Part shown: positions 18,577-26,839 of the stretch, piece after piece
Layout: every line of letters starts with the position of its first letter
How positions within the stretch are numbered: position 1 is the stretch's first letter
Assembly (NCBI GenBank): GCA_902796265.1
Contig: CADBOG010000110.1
Coordinates: 1-57,237, forward strand
Length of the DNA stretch: 57,237 nucleotides
From: an uncultured Bacteroidota bacterium
GTDB taxonomy: Bacteria; Bacteroidota; Bacteroidia; Bacteroidales; P3
Direction: 5' to 3'
The notes under the pieces: generated by a model
Told to the model about the DNA's origin: nothing
The model's input: only the letters and a program-made list of their open reading frames with translations
Database searches by the model: none
Position numbers and translations under genes: made by a program

Positions 18577-18605
18577 AAAAGCCCCGTTGAATGACGGGGC
18601 TTTTA
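18577..18605 (+). terminator. intrinsic terminator after the small lipoprotein genes
   Basis: GCCCCGT-tgaatg-ACGGGGC flanked by AAAA and TTTT, so it can serve both strands: the plus-strand prfA/lipoprotein transcript and the convergent minus-strand Panacea transcript. Confidence 0.85.
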
Positions 18606-18639
18606 CGTTTGTATTGTGGAAGAAGATTAAACTTCTGTT

Positions 18640-18738
18640 TAGAAGGAAATACTTCGGCTTAGGAGAACCTCCGTCGGGGAAGATAAAGGGGTCGAAATAG
18701 AGAATGGCTCCCTGTTGGAAGCGACAATCAGGCTCCAT
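18640..18738 (-). pseudogene. truncated partner (probable toxin) of the Panacea antitoxin
   Basis: An ATG overlaps the Panacea stop (ATGGAGCCTGA, 11 bases), the usual arrangement of a coupled two-gene unit. The first ~33 codons look like real protein (FQQGAILYFDPFIFPDG then PKPKYFLL), reminiscent of the N-terminal strand of small PemK/MazF-like toxins ('x-GDI-x-x-x-x-F-x-x-G-x-x-K-x-K-x-x-x-V'). After that the frame simply runs through the terminator hairpin and antisense to the lipoprotein genes. I interpret this as a decayed toxin gene cut at about codon 33. The toxin identity is an inference from a short motif. Confidence 0.45.
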
Positions 18739-19303
18739 AGGTGCGCGACATTTTGAGGAAGTCCATCTGTTCGCGGTAGAATTCCTGACTGCAACCAGTT
18801 AGGCACTCACTAAGGTCGATTTGACAGTCGGAGTTATTGATAACCTTCTGCTCGAAGCCCTCCAACAGGTTATTGCGCTTGGCGGTGGCATACCACAGAC
18901 CATCTTTTCGGTGCGTCAATTCAACCAACTGCTTGGCGGTCTTTTTGCCGTAACGACGGAGGATGTCTTCCATGACGGTGATGTCGTTATCCGAAAATTC
19001 GTCATCAGAGAAGGTTTTAGTGGCCTTGATATAAGTTTTATCGTCCACTACTTCTTTCTCCACATAGCCATCCAGTATCACTGGGGTTTCGGAAAGGTCA
19101 ATGAAGAGGTCCTTGACCACAGGACCTGCCTGCCATACCTCGAAAGGCAAACCGAGGAACGGTGTCTGGAAACGCTTAACGCTGTACTCCTCCATCAAGT
19201 AGAGCAGTTTGAGAAGTTTGGTCTTGCTCAAATTTGGAACTCGCTCAGTGATGTAAACAACGGCATTGCCAATCTTGTTTCTGTCAGCCAGTGTGAGTCT
19301 CAT
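18728..19303 (-). CDS. Panacea-domain protein (DUF4065, SocA-like antitoxin)
   Basis: 191 residues. The core (SKTKLLKLLYLMEEYSVKR, then PFEVWQAGPVVKDLF) is the Panacea/DUF4065 signature first described in phage GepA and Caulobacter SocA. These proteins are usually antitoxins that neutralise diverse toxins encoded next to them. Here the adjacent gene is only a fragment (18640-18738), so this is probably an orphan antitoxin. The ATG at 19303 gives MRLTLADRNKIGNAVVYI, the normal start. The gene stands between two housekeeping genes, prfA and an EF-G-like gene. Confidence 0.85.
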   Translation of the reverse strand: MRLTLADRNKIGNAVVYITERVPNLSKTKLLKLLYLMEEYSVKRFQTPFLGLPFEVWQAGPVVKDLFIDLSETPVILDGYVEKEVVDDKTYIKATKTFSDDEFSDNDITVMEDILRRYGKKTAKQLVELTHRKDGLWYATAKRNNLLEGFEQKVINNSDCQIDLSECLTGCSQEFYREQMDFLKMSRTYGA

Positions 19304-19321
19304 ATATTCTTTATTTATTAG

Positions 19322-19353
19322 AAGCCAGAAGCCCCTCTCGAGACTTCTGGCTT
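19322..19353 (-). terminator. hairpin between EF-G-like gene and Panacea gene
   Basis: Ten-base perfect arms AAGCCAGAAG / CTTCTGGCTT with a 12-base loop, directly after the EF-G-like stop. No U-tract follows on the minus strand, so it is a weak terminator or an mRNA 3' end/processing hairpin. Confidence 0.45.
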
Positions 19354-19368
19354 GTGAGGTTACGAAGA

Positions 19369-21501
19369 CTATTCTTCGTCGGCAGCTGCTTCCTCGTAGG
19401 CTTTGAGGAGGGCCTGCTGGACGTCGGTCGGGACAAGCTCGTAGCTGCTGAAGGTCATTGTGAAGGTACCGCGACCACTGGTAAGAGAACTCAAAGCGGT
19501 GCAGTAACGGTTCATTTCAGCGAGAGGAGCTTTGGCACGGAGGGTGGTGTACTTGCCCTCGGCATCCATACCGAGCACCATAGCGCGACGGCCTTGAAGG
19601 TCGGTCATAACACCTCCCTGGCTCTCAGTAGGTACGGTGACAGCGACGTCGTAGATAGGTTCCTTAATCTTGGGGTTAGCGAGCTTGAAGGCCTCGCGGA
19701 AAGCGGTACGGCCTGCAATCTTGAATGCGGTTTCATTCGAGTCAACGGGGTGCATCTTACCATCGTAGATGTTGACAACGATGTCGCGAGCATAGGAACC
19801 AGTCAGAGGACCCTGCTCCATTTTCTCCATGATACCCTTGAGGATGGCGGGCATGAAGCGTGCATCGATAGAACCACCAACGATACAGTTGTTGAAGACG
19901 AGCTTGCCGCCCCACTCCAGCGGATATTCCTGAGTGTCGCGGATAGGATACTTGGTCTGATTGGGCATACCATCGTAGTAAGGTTCAATAAGCATGTGGA
20001 CCTCACCGAACTGGCCGCTACCACCCGACTGCTTTTTGTGGCGATACATAGCCTCAGCAGGCTTGGTGATGGTCTCGCGGTAAGGAATGTTGGGAGCCGT
20101 GAAGTTGACGCCCAGCTTATACTGGTTCTCAAAATACCACTTGACGGTGTTGAGGTGCAACTCGCCCTGTGTGCCGAGGATAACCTGGCGCAGCTCGCGG
20201 CTGTTCTCAAGAGTGAGAGACTTGTCGTATGTAGCAAGATCTTTTAGAGCAGCACCAACCTTCTCGTCATCGTTGCTGTTGGCAGCCTTGACGGCGACCT
20301 GATAAATCGGGGTGGGGAATTCAATTTCCTCGACTACATCGTCGGTATTCTTGGCGGTAGTGAGAGTCTGGTTAATCTTGACGTCTTTCAGCTTAATGGT
20401 GCAGATGATGTCACCAGCGCAAGCTTTCTCAACGCGCTGACGGTTGCTACCACTGCAGATGAGCACCTGGCTGACGCGCTCCTTGCTCTGGTTGCAGGAG
20501 TTGATTACATCCTGGCTCTCAGCCAACTCACCATCATAGAGGCGTAGATAAGTGATTTCACCGAGGTTCTTATCCTTTGCACTCTTGAATGCGAAGGCAA
20601 CGGTAGGATTGGCACTGTCGCACTTGAGTTCCTTGCCAGCTTTGGTCTTCTTGGCGTCAGCTACCTCGTTAGGAGCGGGTACATTCTCGCAGACAAATTC
20701 GAGGAGACGGGCAACACCCATGTTCTCTTTTGCCGAGGTGCAGAGGATGGGGAAAAGGTCGCGCTTGTCGATAGCAAGTTTCAGAGCCTTAGTGAGCTCC
20801 TCGGGGGTAAGGTCACCATTCTCGAAGAATTTCTCCATCAGTTCGTCATCGGCAGCAGCAGCTTCCTCGACGAGAGCTTCGCGCATCTCGGCAGCCTTGT
20901 CGGCATACTGAGCGGGAATATCGGCAGTTTCCATCTTGTCACCGTTGAAGGTGTACATCTTGTTGGCGACGATGTCGATAATCTGGTTGAAACCGAGACC
21001 AGCATTGGTGGGGAACTGGAGGACGGTGCACTTGTTGCCGAAATAGTCTTTCAGCTGGTTAACACTTTCGTCGAAGTTGGCCTTCTCAGCGTCGAGATGG
21101 TTGACAACAAACAGCATCGGAGTGTCGAGCTTAGAAGCGTAACGGTTGGCTATTTCGGTGCCGACCTCGACACCGCTCTGTGCGTTGACAACGACGACAG
21201 CAGCCTCAACAACGTTCAAGGCTGCATCAAGCTCACCCTGATAGTCGGCGAAGCCGGGGACATCAAGGATGTTAATCTTCTTGCCACCGAATTCGGTGAA
21301 CATGAGGGTGTTCTCGACGGAATAACCGCGATCGTGCTCGATGTCGCGATAGTCGCTGATGGTGTTCTTGTTATCCACGCTGCCACGACGGTTGATGAGG
21401 CCGCCGCAGAAGGCCATAGCCTCGGCCATGGTGGTCTTGCCGCTCTTAGCACCGCCTACGAGGGCGATGTTGCGAATGTCAGAGGTCTGGTAAATCTTCA
21501 T
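19369..21501 (-). CDS. EF-G-like translational GTPase (EF-G2 type)
   Basis: 710 residues with all five EF-G domains in order, but a divergent G domain: G1 GGAKSGKT (16-23), switch-I region DIEHDRGYS in place of the usual E-x-ERGITI, G3 DVPGF (80-84) in place of DTPGH, G4 NHLD (134-137) in place of NKMD. The His that activates hydrolysis in EF-G is therefore Phe, much as the Thermus EF-G-2 paralogue has Tyr there. Domain IV keeps GSGQFGEV-like sequence and the C-terminal domain GRRAMVLGMD. It is probably a second EF-G of unknown role, not the main translocase. It has a strong promoter and a structured leader (21555-21610). Confidence 0.88.
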   Translation of the reverse strand: MKIYQTSDIRNIALVGGAKSGKTTMAEAMAFCGGLINRRGSVDNKNTISDYRDIEHDRGYSVENTLMFTEFGGKKINILDVPGFADYQGELDAALNVVEAAVVVVNAQSGVEVGTEIANRYASKLDTPMLFVVNHLDAEKANFDESVNQLKDYFGNKCTVLQFPTNAGLGFNQIIDIVANKMYTFNGDKMETADIPAQYADKAAEMREALVEEAAAADDELMEKFFENGDLTPEELTKALKLAIDKRDLFPILCTSAKENMGVARLLEFVCENVPAPNEVADAKKTKAGKELKCDSANPTVAFAFKSAKDKNLGEITYLRLYDGELAESQDVINSCNQSKERVSQVLICSGSNRQRVEKACAGDIICTIKLKDVKINQTLTTAKNTDDVVEEIEFPTPIYQVAVKAANSNDDEKVGAALKDLATYDKSLTLENSRELRQVILGTQGELHLNTVKWYFENQYKLGVNFTAPNIPYRETITKPAEAMYRHKKQSGGSGQFGEVHMLIEPYYDGMPNQTKYPIRDTQEYPLEWGGKLVFNNCIVGGSIDARFMPAILKGIMEKMEQGPLTGSYARDIVVNIYDGKMHPVDSNETAFKIAGRTAFREAFKLANPKIKEPIYDVAVTVPTESQGGVMTDLQGRRAMVLGMDAEGKYTTLRAKAPLAEMNRYCTALSSLTSGRGTFTMTFSSYELVPTDVQQALLKAYEEAAADEE

Positions 21502-21554
21502 TGTTTTATACTAATATTTATGATTTTTTATTTTGCGTATATAGTTACAAACCA

Positions 21555-21589
21555 AATCGTTCGGAGCGTTTTCACGCCGCCGGACGATT
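21555..21589 (-). promoter_or_regulatory. long hairpin in the 5' leader of the EF-G-like gene
   Basis: Arms AATCGTTCGG and CCGGACGATT pair over ten positions (one G-T), with a further GCG/CGC near the loop. It lies in the ~95-base untranslated leader between promoter and ATG. No U-tract follows, so it is not a terminator; it may be a stability or control element. Confidence 0.45.
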
Positions 21590-21602
21590 AGGTTGCGAAT
21601 TG

Positions 21603-21610
21603 CAAAGATA
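21603..21610 (-). promoter_or_regulatory. promoter of the EF-G-like gene
   Basis: The minus strand reads TATCTTTG, the commonest form of the Bacteroidetes -7 box, with TTTC 19 bases upstream as a near-consensus -33 box. It implies a leader of roughly 95 bases. Confidence 0.65.
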
Positions 21611-21676
21611 CGAATTTTTTTTATCGCGAGAAATTATTTTTTATCAACTTCTTGATAACTGTTCCTTGTCTTGTTA

Positions 21677-23254
21677 TTATTGATTGGCTTTCAGCAGGTC
21701 AATGGAATAATGGAGGCCGACGTTCTCTCTACGTGCCATAGCCTGCTTGATGATGAGATAGGCACAGGCGATGAGGTTACGCAACTCGCTCAGAGGCTCG
21801 GTGAGGACGCTGCGATTGTAGAGCTCTTCTGTCTCGCGGAAAATGAGATTGAGACGGTCAAAAGCTCTGCGTAGACGCAAGTCGCTGCGTACAATACCCA
21901 CGTAGTTGGTCATTATCTCCTGCAACTCCTTCTTTGTCTGCGTGATAAGCACCATTTCTTCGTTGAAGACCATTCCTTCGGCATTCCAATCGGGAACCTC
22001 GCTCTTGAATTTCACCTCGCCGTTTTCCACTTTTGCTATTGCCGATTGAGCTGCATTATGGGCATATACGACAGCTTCAAGCAACGAGTTGCTGGCCAAA
22101 CGGTTGCCGCCATGAAGTCCCGTGCAAGAGCATTCGCCTGCAGCATAAAGATGATGTATGGAGGATTCGCCGTTGCGGTCAACCTTGATTCCACCACATT
22201 GGTAGTGGGCAGCAGGACGGATAGGAATCATGTCGCGTGTTATGTCAATACCTATCGAGAGACATTTTGCATAGATGGTTGGGAAGCCCTCGATGAGGTG
22301 CTTCTTGCCGATGCCGCGAGCATCAAGATAGAGATAGTCTTTACCGCTGAGTTTCATCTCGTTGTCTATGGCACGAGCCACTATGTCGCGAGGAGCAAGC
22401 GAGAGACGCTTGTCGTATTTCTGCATGAACTCGTTACCGTTACGGTCCTTGAGAATGGCACCAGCACCACGCATGGCTTCGGTGATAAGGAATGCAGGTT
22501 TCTCGGCAGGATTATAAAGCGAAGTGGGATGAAACTGCATGAACTCCAAGTCCTTGAGTACTCCACGGGCACGATGTACCATAGCAACGCCATCGCCTGT
22601 CGAGATGATGGGAGTAGTGGTGGTGGAGTAGACATTTCCCATTCCTCCAGTTGCCAACAGAGTTACTTTGGCGAGATAGGTGTCGATGCGGTTGGTGTCG
22701 CAGTCGAGGGCATAGACACCATAACACTCGATGTCGGGCGTATGCTTGGTTACGCGCTGACCCAGATGGTGTTGGGTGATGATATCGATGGCAAACTGAT
22801 GCTCTTTGATTTCGATGTTGGGATGTTGGCGTGCTGCTTCGAGCAATCCACGCTCAATCTCTTCGCCTGTATTGTCCTTATGGTGAAGAATGCGGAATTC
22901 GGAATGTCCACCTTCGCGGTGCAGGTCAAAACGGCGACCACTCTTCTCTTTGTCGAAGTTGACGCCATACTGCACCAACTCGGCTATACGTTCAGGAGCC
23001 TCGCGGATGGTCATTTCCACCACCTCGCGGTCACATATACCGTCGCCAGCGATGAGGGTGTCCTGAATATGTTTGTCGAAACTGTCGTCGTCATACATAA
23101 CGGCGGCGATACCGCCTTGGGCGTAACGTGTAGAGCCTTCGGATGCATCACTCTTGGTAAGGATGCACACTTTGCCGTATTTTGCCACCTTGAGGGCAAA
23201 ACTAAGTCCCGCAATGCCGGAACCTACAACGAGGAAATCAACTTCGTATCGCAT
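21677..23254 (-). CDS. nadB: L-aspartate oxidase
   Basis: 525 residues. It oxidises L-aspartate to iminoaspartate with FAD, the first step of de novo NAD synthesis. The FAD-binding start is VVGSGIAGLSFALKV (10-24). The substrate loop region reads EGSTRYAQGGIAA, and further family motifs are FDLHREGGHSEFRILHH and HYQCGGIKVD. The C-terminal helical domain ends near LIIKQAMARRENVGLHY. nadA and nadC are not in this window, so it stands alone. It is followed by a U-rich region and preceded by a 209-base repeat-filled spacer. Confidence 0.95.
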   Translation of the reverse strand: MRYEVDFLVVGSGIAGLSFALKVAKYGKVCILTKSDASEGSTRYAQGGIAAVMYDDDSFDKHIQDTLIAGDGICDREVVEMTIREAPERIAELVQYGVNFDKEKSGRRFDLHREGGHSEFRILHHKDNTGEEIERGLLEAARQHPNIEIKEHQFAIDIITQHHLGQRVTKHTPDIECYGVYALDCDTNRIDTYLAKVTLLATGGMGNVYSTTTTPIISTGDGVAMVHRARGVLKDLEFMQFHPTSLYNPAEKPAFLITEAMRGAGAILKDRNGNEFMQKYDKRLSLAPRDIVARAIDNEMKLSGKDYLYLDARGIGKKHLIEGFPTIYAKCLSIGIDITRDMIPIRPAAHYQCGGIKVDRNGESSIHHLYAAGECSCTGLHGGNRLASNSLLEAVVYAHNAAQSAIAKVENGEVKFKSEVPDWNAEGMVFNEEMVLITQTKKELQEIMTNYVGIVRSDLRLRRAFDRLNLIFRETEELYNRSVLTEPLSELRNLIACAYLIIKQAMARRENVGLHYSIDLLKANQ

Positions 23255-23285
23255 TATAGTGAGTTTTTTGTGGTTTCAAGTTTTA

Positions 23286-23350
23286 GTGGCCTTCGGCCGT
23301 TTCAGGTTTCAGGTAACGAGCCGAGCACGGCTCGTTTTTGGGTTTCAATT
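23286..23350. repeat. 65-base hairpin repeat, copy 1
   Basis: Identical base for base to 33777-33841. It holds a small GGCC-ttc-GGCC hairpin, TTTCAGG units, and a 9-base-pair hairpin AACGAGCCG-agca-CGGCTCGTT followed by TTT. Both copies sit in the spacer between two minus-strand genes and lead into a CAATT-rich array. Confidence 0.85.
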
Positions 23351-23440
23351 CTCAATTTTCTATTTTCAATTCTCAATTCTCTTCAAGTGGCCTTCGGGAT
23401 AATTCTCAATTCTCAATTTTCAATTCTCAATTCTCAATTT
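23346..23440. repeat. CAATTCT 7-base repeat array between response regulator gene and nadB
   Basis: Repeated CAATTCT/CAATTTT units, interrupted once by a partial copy of the 65-base repeat start (GTGGCCTTCGGG near 23397). The array ends about 23 bases from the response-regulator stop. No gene is encoded. Confidence 0.8.
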
Positions 23441-23463
23441 AAAAAAACGCTGTTGGCTTTGTA

Positions 23464-24333
23464 TTATTGTCTAGCGAGATATTTTATGTCGCTAGGGTCT
23501 ATAATTCCGTGCTGTATTGCCTTCGCTATCCTTGCACCGCTTTTGTTGACGATGCCGAATTTACGGCTCAACTCCTTCTGCTTTTCCTGTATTGCCTTTT
23601 CGGTTTCGCTCCATCGGGTAAGCCGCTGTGCAATCTCTTGTGCTGTGCATCCTGCTGCCTCAAACAACAGAATCTCACGTTCTTCGTCGCTAATTGATTC
23701 CTCGATTGCCTCATGGCGTTCGCGTTCGAAGAATAGTTCTGCTGCCTCCATCAAGGTGAGCATTACGGGATAGTTGAAATAGTATTTCTCGCCTCGCTCC
23801 AAGCACGATATAGCCCTCACGATGTTCTCTATTGAGAATCCGCCTACAGCATTCTTACTCACAAAAGCATTTGCCCCCTTGCTAAGGGATTCGAACACCA
23901 CGCTGCCGATATCCTTGATTCGTGACAATCTGTCATTGTCTAAGGTGGGATTCATACCCTGGTTACGGGTTCCCTCTTTGAGGGGATTGTCAAATCTTCC
24001 CGACAGAATAATAATCTTTATGTCGCTGCCGTCCAGCTTCTTGAATTGGCGTCGAACACGGTCGGTGATGACAATGCCTCCTGTTGGTTCGCCCTGAAAC
24101 TCCATATCCACAAGCAGGTAATCGGGACGGTTTGCAGGCGATCCATTGAGAGCAGCAAAGAGCTGAGGGCCATCTGCGAAGGTGTCAAGAACTTCTAATT
24201 CTCTCTGCTCAACGCGGCCATCGTCGTCTACACGGCAGTCGACCATTGCGTGGCAACCATTTATTTCATATTTTATCGCCTTGCGGATGATGGGTTCATC
24301 ATCAACTATCATTATAGTTATCTTGTCGGACAT
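23464..24333 (-). CDS. response regulator, receiver domain plus helix-turn-helix-like C-terminus
   Basis: About 289 residues from the ATG at 24333 (MSDKITIMIVDDEPIIRKA); the frame is open to 24375, which would add 14 residues overlapping the kinase gene. The receiver carries the acidic pair in VDDE, the phospho-acceptor Asp in YLLVDMEF, the Ser of IILSGRFD and the Lys of FVSKNAVGG. A ~30-residue insertion (NPLKEGTRNQGMNPTLDN) separates the Ser and Lys strands, which is unusual. The C-terminal part (SDEEREILLFEAAGCTAQEIAQRL ... IQEKQKELSRKFGIVNK) resembles a LuxR/NarL-type DNA-binding domain. It pairs with the upstream kinase. Confidence 0.85.
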   Translation of the reverse strand: MSDKITIMIVDDEPIIRKAIKYEINGCHAMVDCRVDDDGRVEQRELEVLDTFADGPQLFAALNGSPANRPDYLLVDMEFQGEPTGGIVITDRVRRQFKKLDGSDIKIIILSGRFDNPLKEGTRNQGMNPTLDNDRLSRIKDIGSVVFESLSKGANAFVSKNAVGGFSIENIVRAISCLERGEKYYFNYPVMLTLMEAAELFFERERHEAIEESISDEEREILLFEAAGCTAQEIAQRLTRWSETEKAIQEKQKELSRKFGIVNKSGARIAKAIQHGIIDPSDIKYLARQ

Positions 24334-24361
24334 GATGATTGATTGGATGTTATGAGTTATT

Positions 24362-26464
24362 TCAGTTTGTCCCAAACCGTTCGTTAGGGTTTATGTTAGC
24401 ACACTCAATAACGAAATGGAACGTGCTGCCTTTCCCCACCTCGCTTTCTGCCCAGATGCGGCATCCACGTATGGTATTGTCATCGTGGAGTTTGATAATA
24501 TAGCGGCATAGCATAAGACCGAACCCTGAGCCGTAACCCGTTTCGGGAGTGGGTTTGATTTTCTTGTCTGAACGGAAGAGAGTCTCTATCTGCTCTGGGG
24601 TCATTCCGCATCCTGTGTCGCTGATGGAGATGAGAGCAAAACGGTTGTCGTCGGGAAATATTTGTGCTTTTACGGTGACGCTGCCCTGCTCGGTATGCTG
24701 CAAGGCATTGTTGACCAAATTGCGCAGCATTATCTCTATCAATTGTTCGTCACCAACAACGAAGAGGTCGGTAGGTGAGAAAATAGGTTCCACATGGAAT
24801 GAGTTCACATTCATTACGCTGCTGCTTACGCTGTCGAAAACATCCTGGAGACGCACGTTCGATTTGCGGAACTGCAAGCCGCTGGGAATAGAGAGCTTTG
24901 TCCAGTTCTTAATGTTCTCGAAAGTGCGTATTAGTTGTCCTGTCACCTCGCTGCGTAGTTCCACAGGCAGGCGGTCGTTTTGCAGATAGGAGACGAAGGG
25001 CGTAATATCGTGACGCAGAACGCTGAGGCAAGTCTCGACATTGGCTATTCGCTCCACATCACGCTGATTAGCTTCCTGAAGCTGTTTGGTTTCGCGTTGC
25101 AGGGCTTTTGTGCGACGACGGAGCAACAACATTGTAACCAAGAGAGCAAGAGCCAGCAGAGCCAGTACAATGATAAGAACCAAGCGGACGAGGCTACTAC
25201 GGTGGGTGCGGTTGAGTTCCTGCTGGAGGATGAAGTCGGCCTTTTCATTCTGTTTGATATAATTCTGCAGTCGCATCAGCTCAGAGGTCCAATGAGACAC
25301 CTCTTCTTGGCTTTCGGCACATCCAGCCACAAGAAGACCCTCGTAGAGCATAGCCTCCATTTTGGGTGCAAAATAATCTCCACCGCCACTACGCCGTTCA
25401 GTACCGATAAGTCCTTCGCGGAAATAAGCCCTTGCTGTTGTTGTGTCGCCATGAGCCATACAGCATCTACCCGTAGCCACTACGGCAGCAAGCCGCTGAT
25501 AAGGGTCATTATGAAGAAAGAAGAGAGCCGTGGCTTCTCGCATGAAAGCGAAGGCTGTATCCTTCTCGCCGCTGACATCAAAAGAGAAAGCATCCCTTAT
25601 CATTACGTAGAGTTCATTCACAGCCACTCTGTTATGCATCCAGCTTTGTGGCTCCACATTGCGGCTCCAAAGCATAAAACCCATCAATTGTAATGTATTG
25701 GCGAGGTGATAAGTATTGTATCGAGATGGATTGCTCAGCAGCTTGATATTCTCGCCACAGTAGTGGAGAGCCTTGCCCAGATATTCGCTCTGGTGCAATG
25801 TATCGTTGCAGAGGGCATAGTAGCCATAGGCTATTGCATAGTTGAACGACATATCTTCGGCATAGTCGCAATGGAGCTTTGTGCGTTGCTGCTCCATCTC
25901 CACCATCAGTTCGGCTTGCTCATATTGCGATTTGTTGCGGTAGTGATAGTTGAGGGTGTTGGTGGCAATGTAGAACTCGCTCTTAGCAAGGCTTACGAGC
26001 ATATTGTCACTTTTGCCGTCAAGGATGCCCGAATGCTCAATGTCGTAAAGTATCTGATAGCAGCCAGCTATGTCACATTGTCTTTGCAGCAATCTGGCTT
26101 TCAGCAATTGGGCAAGGACTTGCTCCATTTTTCGGTTCTCCGAGTGACGACCGAAATCAAGAACAGAGTCAATATAGATGCTAGCCGAATCATGAATGGC
26201 ACGGTTAAAAAACGAGGTGGCGAGATTGTTCCATGCCCGTAGTCGACCATCATCATAGGCAGGAAGGCTGTCGCTGATATAAGATAATGCTTGTCGGGCA
26301 TAATACTCACTTCTTGCCGCATCGTTGTAACGAGCCGTGAAAGAAGCCTTGTTAAGAGCATCCACACGCGACCTCTGCAATCCGTCGACCACTTTAGGGT
26401 GTCCCGAGCAGCCGACGAGAGCAACAATAATCGTGCAAATCAAATATAAGCCTTTAATATTCAA
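24362..26464 (-). CDS. lipobox-bearing sensor histidine kinase with TPR-like sensor region
   Basis: 700 residues. The N-terminus LYLICTIIVALVGCSG is a signal ending in a lipobox cysteine. Residues ~30-420 form a helical, TPR-like extracytoplasmic region of the kind seen in Bacteroidales DUF5112/DUF5113-type kinases (assignment from memory). A membrane helix at ~424-447 is followed by RRR, a coiled segment, and a kinase core: phospho-acceptor His in LRHDITPF (~483), N box NLVNNALQHTEQ, G1 SDTGCGMTP, G2 GYGSGFGLMLCRYIIKLH. A protein with both a lipid anchor and a transmembrane helix would be anchored twice. It overlaps or abuts the response regulator. The signal is unknown. Confidence 0.88.
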   Translation of the reverse strand: MNIKGLYLICTIIVALVGCSGHPKVVDGLQRSRVDALNKASFTARYNDAARSEYYARQALSYISDSLPAYDDGRLRAWNNLATSFFNRAIHDSASIYIDSVLDFGRHSENRKMEQVLAQLLKARLLQRQCDIAGCYQILYDIEHSGILDGKSDNMLVSLAKSEFYIATNTLNYHYRNKSQYEQAELMVEMEQQRTKLHCDYAEDMSFNYAIAYGYYALCNDTLHQSEYLGKALHYCGENIKLLSNPSRYNTYHLANTLQLMGFMLWSRNVEPQSWMHNRVAVNELYVMIRDAFSFDVSGEKDTAFAFMREATALFFLHNDPYQRLAAVVATGRCCMAHGDTTTARAYFREGLIGTERRSGGGDYFAPKMEAMLYEGLLVAGCAESQEEVSHWTSELMRLQNYIKQNEKADFILQQELNRTHRSSLVRLVLIIVLALLALALLVTMLLLRRRTKALQRETKQLQEANQRDVERIANVETCLSVLRHDITPFVSYLQNDRLPVELRSEVTGQLIRTFENIKNWTKLSIPSGLQFRKSNVRLQDVFDSVSSSVMNVNSFHVEPIFSPTDLFVVGDEQLIEIMLRNLVNNALQHTEQGSVTVKAQIFPDDNRFALISISDTGCGMTPEQIETLFRSDKKIKPTPETGYGSGFGLMLCRYIIKLHDDNTIRGCRIWAESEVGKGSTFHFVIECANINPNERFGTN

Positions 26465-26487
26465 TATTCAATTTGGTATTATCGGAT

Positions 26488-26522
26488 AAAAAAAAGACCC
26501 GGCGAGTTATCGTCGGGTCTTG
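26488..26522 (-). terminator. intrinsic terminator after tRNA-Cys
   Basis: On the minus strand AAGACCCG-a-CGA-taac-TCG-c-CGGGTCTT is followed by a run of T. It separates the tRNA transcript from the kinase gene that starts 24 bases further on. Confidence 0.85.
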
Positions 26523-26531
26523 CTGTCTCTG

Positions 26532-26602
26532 AGGTCGCTTCCGGATTTGAACCGGAGTAGCAGGTTTTGCAGACCTGTGCCTAGCCCCTCGGCCAAACGA
26601 CC
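26532..26602 (-). tRNA. tRNA-Cys (anticodon GCA)
   Basis: 71 bases fold as a complete cloverleaf on the minus strand: acceptor arms GGTCGTT / AGCGACC with discriminator U, D-arm with GGCCGAGGGGC, anticodon stem CAGGT/ACCTG around loop CTGCAAA (anticodon GCA), T-arm CCGGTTCGAATCCGG. U73 and GCA are the cysteine identity elements. CCA is not encoded. Promoter at 26627-26657, terminator at 26488-26522. Confidence 0.95.
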
Positions 26603-26626
26603 ATTATTAGTCCTTAAAAGACTTTG

Positions 26627-26657
26627 CAAAAGTACTACAATTTTTCATAGTGGCAAA
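26627..26657 (-). promoter_or_regulatory. promoter of tRNA-Cys
   Basis: The minus strand shows TTTG (26657-26654), 19 bases, TACTTTTG (26634-26627): a full match to the Bacteroidetes consensus TTTG-N19-21-TAnnTTTG, 24 bases before the tRNA 5' end. Confidence 0.8.
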
Positions 26658-26802
26658 ATTTTTTTTTCTTTTTATCTTTCCTATTCTTGTATCGTATTGA
26701 TTGAAAGAATAATGCGAAATCAAATTGTTTTGTCGTATCCGATGATTTTAAACTCCAAAAACGAACCAACAGACATACAATTTATTGAAATTGGAGAATT
26801 AT

Positions 26803-26835
26803 TTTGCAGCGATTCGAGTGTTATCGCTATCTTTG
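26803..26835 (+). promoter_or_regulatory. consensus promoter giving a probably leaderless mRNA
   Basis: TTTG (26803-26806), 21 bases, TATCTTTG (26828-26835). The ATG at 26840 begins only four bases after the -7 box, where transcription is expected to start. This favours ATG 26840 over the in-frame ATG at 26804, which lies within the promoter. Confidence 0.7.
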
Positions 26836-26839
26836 CAAT

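Noticed and set aside
23311..23345. Hairpin plus T-run as a normal plus-strand terminator
   Set aside because: There is no plus-strand gene upstream; the hairpin belongs to the duplicated 65-base repeat and is reported there.
22046..23773. 575-codon open frame on the plus strand
   Set aside because: Antisense to nadB and its repeat spacer; no recognisable domain; its C-terminal part is a translation of CAATTCT repeats (FSILNSQF). Shadow of nadB codon usage.
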